The notes under the pieces were generated by a model that ran no database searches, was not told the origin of the DNA, and worked only from the letters and a program-made list of their open reading frames with translations. Of a stretch of DNA of 50,896 bases, positions 16,651-24,292 are shown one piece after another. The stretch spans positions 1 through 50,896 of the forward strand of contig JACOTG010000018.1 of assembly GCA_016178505.1 (NCBI GenBank), in the 5' to 3' direction. The stretch is from Planctomycetota bacterium (lineage in GTDB: Bacteria; Planctomycetota; JACOTG01). Numbering within the stretch: position 1 is the stretch's first letter; the number at the start of each line of letters is the position of its first letter. The translations under genes were made by a program, and so were the position numbers.

Positions 16651-17622
16651 ATGAAGAGAATTGTCACGCTTGGGACGGGAACCGGACAGCGCACGCTTCT
16701 CGAAGCGCTTCGTGATCGGCAGGAAGAGATCGACGTCACCGCGGTCGTCGGCGTCACGGACAATGGCGGGTCGAGTGCCGCAGTCCGTCGCGCGATGGGA
16801 CTTCCGCAACCCGGCGACTGCCGCAACTGCCTCGGCGGGCTCGCTCCCCCATCCACCCTGCGCGATCTCGTCGACTATCGTTTCAACGAAGGCGAGTTGG
16901 CCGGACTGAGCCTCGGAAATCTCATCGTTGCCGCACTCTCCCGTCTCAAGGGGGACTTCGGTGAGGCGGTACAGGAAGCCGGGCGGCTCCTCGGCCTTCG
17001 CGGTCGCGTCTTGCCGGTGACGACGAAGAACACTCAGATCGGCGCGGAGCTGGCGACGGGGTGGAAGATCGTCGGCGAGTGGGAGATCATTCGCCGCGAG
17101 CCTCGAGTGAAGATCGTCGACATGTTCCTCCTCGATCCGGCGCCAGCGTATCCGCCGGCGGTCGAGGCTCTCGAACGAGCCGATCTCGTCGTGATCGGGC
17201 CCGGTACGCTACTCACGGGAATCGTTTCCGTCCTACTCACGACCGGGATACCCGACGCGATTCACCGCACCCAGGGCGAGGTCGTCTACGTTTGCAACCT
17301 GATGACGCAGCCGGGTCAAACCGACGGATTCACCGCGCGGGACCACGTACGGACCATCGAGGGCGTCCTCGGATTTCCCGTCGACCGAATCCTCGTGAAC
17401 AGCGCGGCCGTTCCGCTGGATCTGCGGGACCATTATTCGCGAGTCGACGCGGAGCCGGTCGTCGACGACCTCGACACGGATCTTCGGACCGTTCGCGCTC
17501 CGCTGCTGGCGAACATGCGCTTGCCCGACGTCGTCGCGCACAAGCGGCCGGACAACGTCTTCCTCCTCCGCCACGACCGAGACAAGCTGGTCACGGTGAT
17601 CCTCGATCTCGTTCGCCGTTGA
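16651..17622 (+). CDS. yvcK: YvcK/CofD-like protein (gluconeogenesis factor family)
   Basis: 323 residues from the ATG at 16651. The N-terminal MKRIVTLGTGTGQ nucleotide-binding loop, GVTDNGGSS, GDCRNCLGGL and LPVTT motifs fit the YvcK/MgfA branch of the CofD-like superfamily rather than CofD itself. In Firmicutes and Mycobacteria these proteins bind UDP-sugars and affect cell-wall precursor supply and growth on gluconeogenic carbon. A start at 16618 is possible, but that stretch is copied from the cytochrome gene. No YvcJ/YvcL (rapZ/whiA) neighbours are present. It is followed by a hairpin shared with the convergent gene. Confidence 0.85.
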   Translation: MKRIVTLGTGTGQRTLLEALRDRQEEIDVTAVVGVTDNGGSSAAVRRAMGLPQPGDCRNCLGGLAPPSTLRDLVDYRFNEGELAGLSLGNLIVAALSRLKGDFGEAVQEAGRLLGLRGRVLPVTTKNTQIGAELATGWKIVGEWEIIRREPRVKIVDMFLLDPAPAYPPAVEALERADLVVIGPGTLLTGIVSVLLTTGIPDAIHRTQGEVVYVCNLMTQPGQTDGFTARDHVRTIEGVLGFPVDRILVNSAAVPLDLRDHYSRVDAEPVVDDLDTDLRTVRAPLLANMRLPDVVAHKRPDNVFLLRHDRDKLVTVILDLVRR

Positions 17623-17640
17623 CCCCCGCCATCGGAGCAG

Positions 17641-17674
17641 CGAGAGGGAGCCGCGCCGCGCGCGCCCCCTCTCG
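17641..17674. terminator. Hairpin between convergent genes
   Basis: A perfect stem CGAGAGGG (17641-17648) / CCCTCTCG (17667-17674), with a GC-rich 18-base loop, lies between the converging YvcK-type gene and the coiled-coil gene. It has no clear T-tract on either side, but its position suits a bidirectional terminator. Confidence 0.5.
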
Positions 17675-17701
17675 AGTGGAGTTTGGATGGATCGCCGGCC
17701 G

Positions 17702-18544
17702 CTACTTCTTGGGCGTCCCGCGGGGCGTTCGGACCGCAACCGCCTTCGCGTCCGCGTCGGGACCCGTCGGCGCTTCGCTGCGCGCGAAGTACGCATCGAC
17801 TTCCTCGACGATGTTGCGCGCGCCCGGCATGTCGACCGGGATCGTCTCGGCGACAGCGGTGTCTTCCTCGATCATGCGTTGCGCGACGTCGAGACGCTTC
17901 TGGCAGCGAGCCAGCAGTTCCTTCGCTTGAGTCAGCTTGCTGCCGTCGAGCGAGAACTTGCTGCCGACTGTCTCCATCGCCTGCACTTGACGCATTTGCG
18001 CGACGAGATTCTGGAGCACTGTTTCGGCCTTGTCCTTTTCCGCTTTCACCTGCTCGAGGCGGGTGCGCGCGGCTTCGACCGACTTCTCCCGCGCCGCAAG
18101 GAGACGCTTCTTGCTCTCCAATAGCGCTCCCGAGGACTTGTGCGTCTCGAACGTCTTCTCGAGATCGTTTTCGACTTGGGTCCGCGAGTACGCTTTTCCG
18201 CCGAAGTAGAACTGATCGTCCGTTCTCTTCAGCGCAGCCTGTTGCAGACGGATCTTCTCGTAGCTCTTCTCCTGCGTCTTGTCGATTTGAGTGATGTCTT
18301 GCCGGAGGTAGTCCATCTCGACTTCTTCCTGGGCGACGACTTTTTTGCAGGCTTGGATCTCGGGGATGATTCCCTCGATCAGCGACTCCGCTCGCTTCAC
18401 TTCGAACTCGATCGGAATCGCATCCTGGACTTTGCTCGTGGCGACACCGAGCCCCGTCGAGACGTAGCTCCCAAAGCCCGTTCCGAGGAGCAAGAACCCC
18501 AATCCCGCGACGATACCCGTGAAGATCAAGACCTTCTTGAGCAT
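17702..18544 (-). CDS. Membrane-anchored coiled-coil protein
   Basis: 280 residues from the ATG at 18544, with GGAGG upstream. One transmembrane helix (VLIFTGIVAGLGFLLLGTG) is followed by a GSYVSTGLGV turn and about 200 residues of charged coiled coil (for example LLAAREKSVEAARTRLEQV), then a Lys/Arg-rich tail. The layout recalls PspA-like or envelope spacer proteins; similar ones are, as I recall, common in Planctomycetota. Two stretches (VQDAIPIEFEVKRAESLIEG and IPEIQ) look conserved rather than generic coil. No specific function can be given. It is separated from the upstream glycosyltransferase gene by 108 bases, so it may have its own promoter. Confidence 0.75.
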   Translation of the reverse strand: MLKKVLIFTGIVAGLGFLLLGTGFGSYVSTGLGVATSKVQDAIPIEFEVKRAESLIEGIIPEIQACKKVVAQEEVEMDYLRQDITQIDKTQEKSYEKIRLQQAALKRTDDQFYFGGKAYSRTQVENDLEKTFETHKSSGALLESKKRLLAAREKSVEAARTRLEQVKAEKDKAETVLQNLVAQMRQVQAMETVGSKFSLDGSKLTQAKELLARCQKRLDVAQRMIEEDTAVAETIPVDMPGARNIVEEVDAYFARSEAPTGPDADAKAVAVRTPRGTPKK

Positions 18545-18652
18545 GGTGAACCTCCGTCTCCGCTTTGCGGCGCCTGGGTATGTTTCAGAGTCGGCCGGTC
18601 GGCCCCGCCGACCTCGCCGGAAACGGGGCAACATTTCGTCGGGGTGACGAGC

Positions 18653-19393
18653 CTATTTTGCCGCGTGTGGAGAATTCTCGGCCGGAGTGCGGCTGTCGAC
18701 CGCAATCGGCGGCCCGAGGTTTCGGTAGTAGGCGCCGGCGAGGCGATTGGGCGGAATGCCGACCGCGTAAGCCACGCCATAGGCCAGATTGCGGACGATG
18801 GTGCGAGCGACGCCTTCCCGCTGCCAGCGACGGGCGGACGTCCAGACGCGCTGCGGAAGGACCGCGACGCTTCCTGTCCGCGCGAGTCGTCGCGAAAAGT
18901 CGATGTCTTCCATGAGCGCGAGGTCCGCCCGAAAGCCGCCGATACGCTCGAAGACGTCTCGGGTGCAGAAAATGCCCTGATCACCGTACGGCACGCGCAG
19001 GAATCGCGATCGAAAGTTCGCGCCCGCTTCGATCACGCGGTAGATCGAGCCGTCGGCGTCGATGCGAAGCGAGAGGGATCCACCGACGAAGTCGGACGCA
19101 GTGAGGCAACGCTCGATGGCCTCGAGCGCTCCGTCTTCCAACCGGCTGTCGGCATGCAGGAAGAGAAGTGTGTCGCCGCGCACGATCGCAGCGCCCGTGT
19201 TCATTTGGATCGAGCGGCGCCGCGGCGATGCGACGACGCGCGCGAAGCGCGATGCGATCGCCGGACTTCGATCGCGGCTCCCGCCATCGACGCAAACGAT
19301 CTCGTGAGAGCCCCCGGCCTGCCGCGCGAGGCGGCCGAGGTTTTCGTCGAGGATCGATTCCTCGTCGACGACGGGCAAGACGATCGAGATCAC
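18653..19393 (-). CDS. Family-2 glycosyltransferase, TIGR04283 type (arsenosugar-cluster transferase 2)
   Basis: About 246 residues if GTG at 19393 is the start, 10 bases after the upstream stop; the frame is open further upstream, but that part is antisense-like. The GT-A fold shows ISIVLPVVDEE, VCVDGGSRD, LFLHADSRL (DxD-like) and MEDIDFSRRL. This spacing and wording fit the TIGR04283 family, found next to radical SAM and ArsM genes and annotated as arsenosugar biosynthesis transferases. It is the last gene of the ten-gene operon. The start codon is uncertain, since no ribosome site is obvious. Confidence 0.8.
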   Translation of the reverse strand: MISIVLPVVDEESILDENLGRLARQAGGSHEIVCVDGGSRDRSPAIASRFARVVASPRRRSIQMNTGAAIVRGDTLLFLHADSRLEDGALEAIERCLTASDFVGGSLSLRIDADGSIYRVIEAGANFRSRFLRVPYGDQGIFCTRDVFERIGGFRADLALMEDIDFSRRLARTGSVAVLPQRVWTSARRWQREGVARTIVRNLAYGVAYAVGIPPNRLAGAYYRNLGPPIAVDSRTPAENSPHAAK

Positions 19394-19403
19394 GGCGGCC
19401 CGA

Positions 19404-20537
19404 TCAATAGCTCCACGGGTAGACGGGCGTTCGGTCCGTCTTGTATCGCGGAATGAGCATCCATGCAAACTCGCGCTTGTTGGGGTTGCCCGGATCGGGA
19501 TCGGGAAGGGCTTGACCATCCGCTTCGATGTACGCGGTGCGAACGAGCGACGGCGTTCCCTCGGTCGTCTTCGGCGCGAAGTCGTACCCCGTGCCGATCG
19601 TGTTTCGGATCCATGTGTTGTCCATGAAGCCGGAGAAGAGGCGCGCAAGTGTTTCCTCCCGCACCTGGGCCTTGGCCTCGACCGAAAGCGCCGGGTCCTT
19701 CTCTGCCTTCGTGATCACCTTGTCGGCCTCGGAAACGTCGAAGTTCACCCAGCCATAGGGCTCCAAGTAGATCTCGGCCTTGCAGTGCGACGGCGACGGT
19801 TTCTTTGCATCGATCGGGTTGATGCCATAGCAGAGTCGCGCCGGAATTCCCCGGGCTCGCAAGAGTGCAATCGTGAGGCCGTGGTAGTCGCTGCAGTGTC
19901 CCTTGTGGTTTTCGAGCGCGTGTTTCGTACTCGCTTGCAGCGAACAAAGATCGTGGCCGTACTCCATGTGATCGATAACCCAGACCATGAGCTTCTGCGC
20001 AACGAGCGCCGGGTTCGATTCCGTGCCCGCCACTTCCGCGGCAATGCGGCGAACCTCGTCGTCGACTTCGATCTTCCCGCCCGACGTCAGGAACGGCGTG
20101 AACGACGTCGGGAGATGGGCAACCGTAACGACCTTCGCAGGATCGAGGTTCCAACGCACTTCCGACACGGCGGCATCGTAGGACACGTGAATGATCTGGC
20201 CGCCGAGAGGATTCGCGAACTCGAGGTAGGCGAGTCGATTGCCGAACGTCGGCTCCTCGTCCATCGACGCCGCCGTCGGATCCACCTTGTAGTTCGTGAT
20301 CGCCTGGCGGGCGTTGGTCTGCGGGATCGGCAGCCATACCTTCGCCAACTTCGTCTTGTAAGGCGCCGTGAAGACGTAGTCGAACTCGACGTGATAGTTG
20401 ATCAAATTCGAGAGTTGGCCCGAATAGGGACGATCGGGTGACGGGCTCGCGACCTCATCTGCGGCACGGCCCGATGCCACGAGCGCCGAAGCCTCGAGTG
20501 CAAGCGCGGCGAGCAAGCGCTTCGATGCGGTCGTCAT
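19404..20537 (-). CDS. Exported transglutaminase-like (cysteine peptidase-fold) protein
   Basis: 377 residues. The signal peptide (MTTASKRLLAALALEASALV...) ends near SGRAA. A beta-rich N-terminal domain (~residues 40-170) precedes the transglutaminase-like core, with Cys in NHKGHCSDYHGL, His in PSPSHCKAEIYL and Asp in WVNFDVSEAD forming the expected triad. The ATG at 20537 overlaps the aquaporin stop as ATGA, so translation is coupled. The core is intact and should be catalytic, as a protease, amidase or transamidase. It is unusual inside an ArsM/radical SAM operon; no link to arsenic chemistry is known to me. Confidence 0.82.
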   Translation of the reverse strand: MTTASKRLLAALALEASALVASGRAADEVASPSPDRPYSGQLSNLINYHVEFDYVFTAPYKTKLAKVWLPIPQTNARQAITNYKVDPTAASMDEEPTFGNRLAYLEFANPLGGQIIHVSYDAAVSEVRWNLDPAKVVTVAHLPTSFTPFLTSGGKIEVDDEVRRIAAEVAGTESNPALVAQKLMVWVIDHMEYGHDLCSLQASTKHALENHKGHCSDYHGLTIALLRARGIPARLCYGINPIDAKKPSPSHCKAEIYLEPYGWVNFDVSEADKVITKAEKDPALSVEAKAQVREETLARLFSGFMDNTWIRNTIGTGYDFAPKTTEGTPSLVRTAYIEADGQALPDPDPGNPNKREFAWMLIPRYKTDRTPVYPWSY

Positions 20538-21436
20538 GAAATGCTCGGTTCCTTTCCTGATTCCGTCCCAGTCACCTGGAGCGGACGAATTCCCTTCGTG
20601 TAGAGAAGCCCGCCCACGAGCGCGCCGATGACGGGCGCGACGACGTAGACGACGAAGAAGCCGCCGCGCGGACCGGGAATGGCGATGCGGCCCCATCCCG
20701 CCGCGTAGGCGACGAGCCGAGGGCCGAAGTCGCGCGCCGGATTGAGGCCGGCCTGCGTGAGCGGCGCAACAATCGAGATGATCGCCGCCACGGCAAGCCC
20801 GATGAACAGCGGCGCCATCGCCGCTCGAGGTCGCTCGGCGTTTCGCCGGTCGGTCAGCGCGAATACGAACAGCGCGAGAAGGAACGTGCCGAGGAGCTCG
20901 GCGGCAAACGCCGCCACGATTGGCACCTTGGCATAAGCTTCCGGCGTCGTGCCGATCATGCCGGGGTTCGGAAAATACTCGCCGTACATCATCGCCGAGG
21001 CCTCGCTCCCCGCCGCGCCCCGCACGATGCCGGACTTCGCCTCGAACGCCACGATGAACGGGTTGAAGAGCGCGTAGAGAACGGCGGCCGCGGCGACGGC
21101 ACCGACGAGCTGGGAAACGAGGTATGGCGTCACGCGCCGCGCCGGAAATCGATTCCACGCGGCCATCGCAATCGTGATCGCCGGATTGATGTGAGCCCCC
21201 GAGAGCGCCGCGGTCGAGTAGATCGCGAGAGTGATGCCGGTTCCCCACACGATGGCGACTTGCCACAAGCCGACCTGCGCGCCGGTCGCGACCGCCGTGT
21301 GAACGGAGCCCACGCCGAAGAAGACGAGGATGAACGTCCCGAGGAATTCGCCGAGACAGGGCCCGACGAGGGACGTGGACGAAGCCGGCGGCGCTTCCGT
21401 CACCTCTTCTAGCAACACCCGTCGGGTCCGCAGCAT
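20534..21436 (-). CDS. Aquaglyceroporin (MIP family), possible metalloid channel
   Basis: 300 residues with six hydrophobic helices and both family motifs, INPAITIAMA (first NPA) and LNPARDFGPRL (second NPA, with the following Arg). The Asp after the second NPA-Arg is typical of glycerol-facilitator-type channels. These also conduct As(OH)3, and AqpS-type channels occur in ars operons. The ATG at 21436 has GGAGG about 10 bases upstream and lies 28 bases inside the methyltransferase gene. The N-terminal ~25 residues are a non-conserved cytoplasmic tail. In this operon a role in moving arsenite or methylated arsenicals is plausible but inferred from context. Confidence 0.88.
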   Translation of the reverse strand: MLRTRRVLLEEVTEAPPASSTSLVGPCLGEFLGTFILVFFGVGSVHTAVATGAQVGLWQVAIVWGTGITLAIYSTAALSGAHINPAITIAMAAWNRFPARRVTPYLVSQLVGAVAAAAVLYALFNPFIVAFEAKSGIVRGAAGSEASAMMYGEYFPNPGMIGTTPEAYAKVPIVAAFAAELLGTFLLALFVFALTDRRNAERPRAAMAPLFIGLAVAAIISIVAPLTQAGLNPARDFGPRLVAYAAGWGRIAIPGPRGGFFVVYVVAPVIGALVGGLLYTKGIRPLQVTGTESGKEPSIS

Positions 21437-22575
21437 GATTCGCTAGCCTCCGTGGTGATGTCGTAGTCCTCGCCCTTCGTTTGCTTCGGGCTTCGGACGG
21501 CGTTCACCTTGCAATTGAACGGGACGGCTTCGTCGAGCGGCACCTCGACGAGAGGCGGCACCGCGATGATCTGTCCGGCATAGGGTCCGACGGGGTTCGT
21601 GAGGATCTTGAACGTCTTGTCGCAGACCGCCATCGGCTGGCCGCGGAAATACGTGTGATTGTCGTCGTCACGCACTTCCTTCCACGGCCCGCCATAGACG
21701 ACGGCTTGGTTGCGCTCGACGCACGGGCCCTGCTTGCCCTTCCACGCGGTCACGGTGATCGAGCGGAACTCGATTCCGTTCACCGTGCGCCACGGCTGCT
21801 CGGCGCGCGTTGCCATCGCGATCCCATAGAAGCCGGCTTGCTCGAATGCCTTCAGGAACTCGGATTCCTGAAACGCTCCGGAGATGCAGCCGGACCAGAG
21901 CTCTGGATCGTCCTTCATCTCTGTCATGACCGGTTCGTCCGAAACGATGTCCGAGACCGCGACGCGACCCCCGCGCTTGAGCACACGGAACATCTCGGCG
22001 AAGAGCTGGCGCTTTTCCTCGTCGGCAACGAGATTCAGGACGCAGTTCGAGACGACGACGTCGATCGAGTCCGACGCGACGAGCGGTTTCTCGCGGCGCA
22101 GGCGCGCAACGTGATCCTCGAATCGCTGAAGTCCCGTCACCGTGTCGATGGGATGCTTCAGGAGGTACTTTTCCACGAGGTCGAGATCGAGCGTGAGATC
22201 CTGGATCTTGCCGTGGCGAAACTCCACGTTGCCGTACCCAAGCCGATCCGCGACGACGGGCGCGTACTTGCGAGCAAGCCCGAGCATCTTCGGGTTCATG
22301 TCGACGCCGATCACACGCCCCTCCCGGCCGACGACCTGCGCGGCGATGAATGCGATCTTGCCGCCGCCCGCGCCGAGATCGAGCACGACGTCGCCGCGAC
22401 GCACGTGCGGAGTGGGATCGCCGCAGCCATAGTCGCGCTCGATCACTTGCTTCGGGATCGCCTCGAGCAGCTTCGGGTCGTACGTCGTCGGACAGCACAG
22501 CTCCGCTTCCGGCTTGCCGGCAGCCTTGGCGTAGCGTTCGCGAACGGCCTTTTCCACGTCGAGTCTCTGGGCCAT
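21409..22575 (-). CDS. arsM: ArsM-like arsenite S-adenosylmethionine methyltransferase with C-terminal domain
   Basis: 388 residues from the ATG at 22575, with GGAGGAG upstream. The SAM-binding motif is VLDLGAGGGK (~64-73). Cysteines fall where ArsM binds arsenite: CC at 27-28, RDYGCG (Cys51), NCVLNL (Cys178) and WSGCISGAF (Cys230), with about 50 residues between the last two as in known ArsM. An insert of about 35 residues precedes Cys178. The last ~120 residues form an extra domain, and the protein ends in CCGPDGCC, a metal-binding-like tail. Expected reaction: stepwise methylation of As(III). It overlaps the aquaporin gene. Confidence 0.85.
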   Translation of the reverse strand: MAQRLDVEKAVRERYAKAAGKPEAELCCPTTYDPKLLEAIPKQVIERDYGCGDPTPHVRRGDVVLDLGAGGGKIAFIAAQVVGREGRVIGVDMNPKMLGLARKYAPVVADRLGYGNVEFRHGKIQDLTLDLDLVEKYLLKHPIDTVTGLQRFEDHVARLRREKPLVASDSIDVVVSNCVLNLVADEEKRQLFAEMFRVLKRGGRVAVSDIVSDEPVMTEMKDDPELWSGCISGAFQESEFLKAFEQAGFYGIAMATRAEQPWRTVNGIEFRSITVTAWKGKQGPCVERNQAVVYGGPWKEVRDDDNHTYFRGQPMAVCDKTFKILTNPVGPYAGQIIAVPPLVEVPLDEAVPFNCKVNAVRSPKQTKGEDYDITTEASESCCGPDGCC

Positions 22576-22589
22576 TTCCTCTCCTCCCG

Positions 22590-23381
22590 TCAGAATCGTC
22601 CCTTCTTGCGTTCCTTGGCCGGTAGAACTTCCAGGCACGTGCTCCACCACCCGGTCCGAATGGTTTCGACGAACTCCCGCGGCAGCTCCTCGATCTCCAT
22701 CTCGCGCGCGAGGGATTCGTGGTCGTAGTCGAGCGGCACGAAAGTCACCGTGAAATCGGGTCGCGCGTCGAGGATCGAGTACCACACGTTCGTGCGTCCG
22801 TCGTTCTCCGGACGCCCGACGACGCCGACATTTACGAAGTGTCGATCAGACGCGAGCCGGCGGTGCCATTTGATGCCCGTATGAGTGCCAGCGATCACGT
22901 CCGCGTCGTGAGCTACCGCGAGCTTGTCGATGAAGTGCGTCGGCGTCGTCGACTCCCACAGGAACTCGTTGGTGCGTCGGGGGGAGCCGTGACAGCACAG
23001 CACGCGATAGCGACCGAGCATGAATCGGATCTCGGCCGGAAGGGTCCGCATCCACGCGCGATTCTCGGACGACGTCCTGCCGTAGGTGTATCGATAGGAC
23101 AGATGCGCGTAGTGGTTGTCGCGCGGATCCGTGTACCCGCACTGGCAATCTCCGAGATCGCTGGCAATCGATTGGTCATAGTTCCCCGCCATCGCGCTTA
23201 CGCCGCCTGCGCGCAGCAGCGGAAAGACCTTGTCCGGGTTGGGCCCGAACGCACCGAGGTCGCCGAGACAAAAGATCGCGTCGACGCTCCTGCGCCGCGC
23301 ATCCTCGAGCAGAGCCGCGAGCGCAAGGTGGTTGCTGTACACCCCGCCGAATACGGCGACGCGTTCGAATCGCTCGAGCAT
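22590..23381 (-). CDS. Calcineurin-like metallophosphoesterase family protein with altered first metal motif
   Basis: 263 residues. The order of metallophosphoesterase blocks is kept: CLGDLGAFGPNPD (GD motif), MAGNYDQS (GNHD motif), VLCCHGSP (H motif) and IAGTHTG (GHTH motif). The opening D-x-H block, however, is replaced by VFGGVYSNHLAL, so the usual Asp and His ligands of the first metal are missing. The likely ATG at 23381 overlaps the radical SAM stop as TGATG. Substrate unknown; in this operon it could dephosphorylate a sugar intermediate, but the altered motif leaves activity open. It ends 14 bases before the ArsM-like gene. Confidence 0.8.
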   Translation of the reverse strand: MLERFERVAVFGGVYSNHLALAALLEDARRRSVDAIFCLGDLGAFGPNPDKVFPLLRAGGVSAMAGNYDQSIASDLGDCQCGYTDPRDNHYAHLSYRYTYGRTSSENRAWMRTLPAEIRFMLGRYRVLCCHGSPRRTNEFLWESTTPTHFIDKLAVAHDADVIAGTHTGIKWHRRLASDRHFVNVGVVGRPENDGRTNVWYSILDARPDFTVTFVPLDYDHESLAREMEIEELPREFVETIRTGWWSTCLEVLPAKERKKGRF

Positions 23382-24292
23382 CACGAGGACGCTCGCTTTC
23401 CCGCGACGTCGAGGCCAGCGGCATTCGAAGACGGATTCGAGCAGATCGAACCGTTGAGCCAACAGGTGTGGCACGCTCGGTGGCGAAGCGCGAAGGCGTC
23501 GAAGGACTCCTCGAGCGTGTCGCCCAGTTTCCCATCCGGTGCGTCGATGAGGATCGGACACACCCACACGCCGCGATCGGTGAGCACGCGACTGTGGCCA
23601 CAGATGAGTGCGCCGGCGTCGTAGCCGACCATCATCTCCTCGGTCACGACCTCATCGTTTCCGTAGCCGCGGCTGCGCTTCTCCTCGCGGCCGATGCGGA
23701 GCGGCGGAAGAAGCTTGATGCGCGGGCGCGCGTAACCGATCGAGCGAAGCGTGTCCACGAAGCCTTCGAAGACCGCATGGTCCTCGTCTTCGCCCCACGA
23801 CCGCATGACCGTGATCAGCGGAAGGAAGCCGTGCTCGACCGCCTGCCTCACACCGCGCATCGCACGCTGGAACGTTCCCTTTCCACGGATCGGATCGTTC
23901 TGCTCCGGCGTGAACCCGTCGATCGAGATGCGCAGCTCGAGCGAATAGAGCGACCGACCTTCGGCCCGAGCCAATCGCGCGAGGCCCGCTTCGTCGAAGA
24001 GCGTTCCATTCGTGAGAACCGTCGCCGGGCCGTACTCGAGCGTTTCCTCGAGGATCTCGACCATCTGGCGGTGCAGGAACGGCTCGCCGCCCGTGAAGAA
24101 GTACTCCTTCACGCCGTGGCGGCGCGACGCTTCGAGGGCATCGCGAATCGACTCGAGGGTCATCTGCTCGAAGGCGTGATTCGTCGGGCCGCACGAGATG
24201 AAGCAGTGGTGGCAGGTCAAATTGCAGAGGGTGCCCGTTACCTGGAACCACAGATGATCGAGGGCCTCGAGTTTCACGAGCGGCGCCTTCAT
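23381..24292 (-). CDS. Radical SAM enzyme with SPASM-like C-terminus
   Basis: 303 residues from the ATG at 24292, which overlaps the oxidoreductase stop as ATGA and has GGAGAGGGGG upstream. The [4Fe-4S] motif CNLTCHHC (Cys23, 27, 30) and FTGGEP (SAM binding) are clear. The C-terminal region carries further cysteines (LICGHSR, WVCPI, ACHTCWLNGSIC) resembling a SPASM/twitch auxiliary cluster. It differs from the ArsS family that makes the arsenosugar ribose link, where I would expect CHVDAGP after the cluster. It sits between an FAD enzyme and the phosphoesterase. Substrate unknown; by context it may add or rearrange a group on a methylated arsenical. Confidence 0.85.
   Translation of the reverse strand: MKAPLVKLEALDHLWFQVTGTLCNLTCHHCFISCGPTNHAFEQMTLESIRDALEASRRHGVKEYFFTGGEPFLHRQMVEILEETLEYGPATVLTNGTLFDEAGLARLARAEGRSLYSLELRISIDGFTPEQNDPIRGKGTFQRAMRGVRQAVEHGFLPLITVMRSWGEDEDHAVFEGFVDTLRSIGYARPRIKLLPPLRIGREEKRSRGYGNDEVVTEEMMVGYDAGALICGHSRVLTDRGVWVCPILIDAPDGKLGDTLEESFDAFALRHRACHTCWLNGSICSNPSSNAAGLDVAGKRASS

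Noticed and set aside
20538..21266. N-terminal extension of the transglutaminase-like frame
   Set aside because: It overlaps the aquaporin gene out of frame and is Arg/Gly/Ala-rich noise; the signal peptide at 20537 marks the true start.
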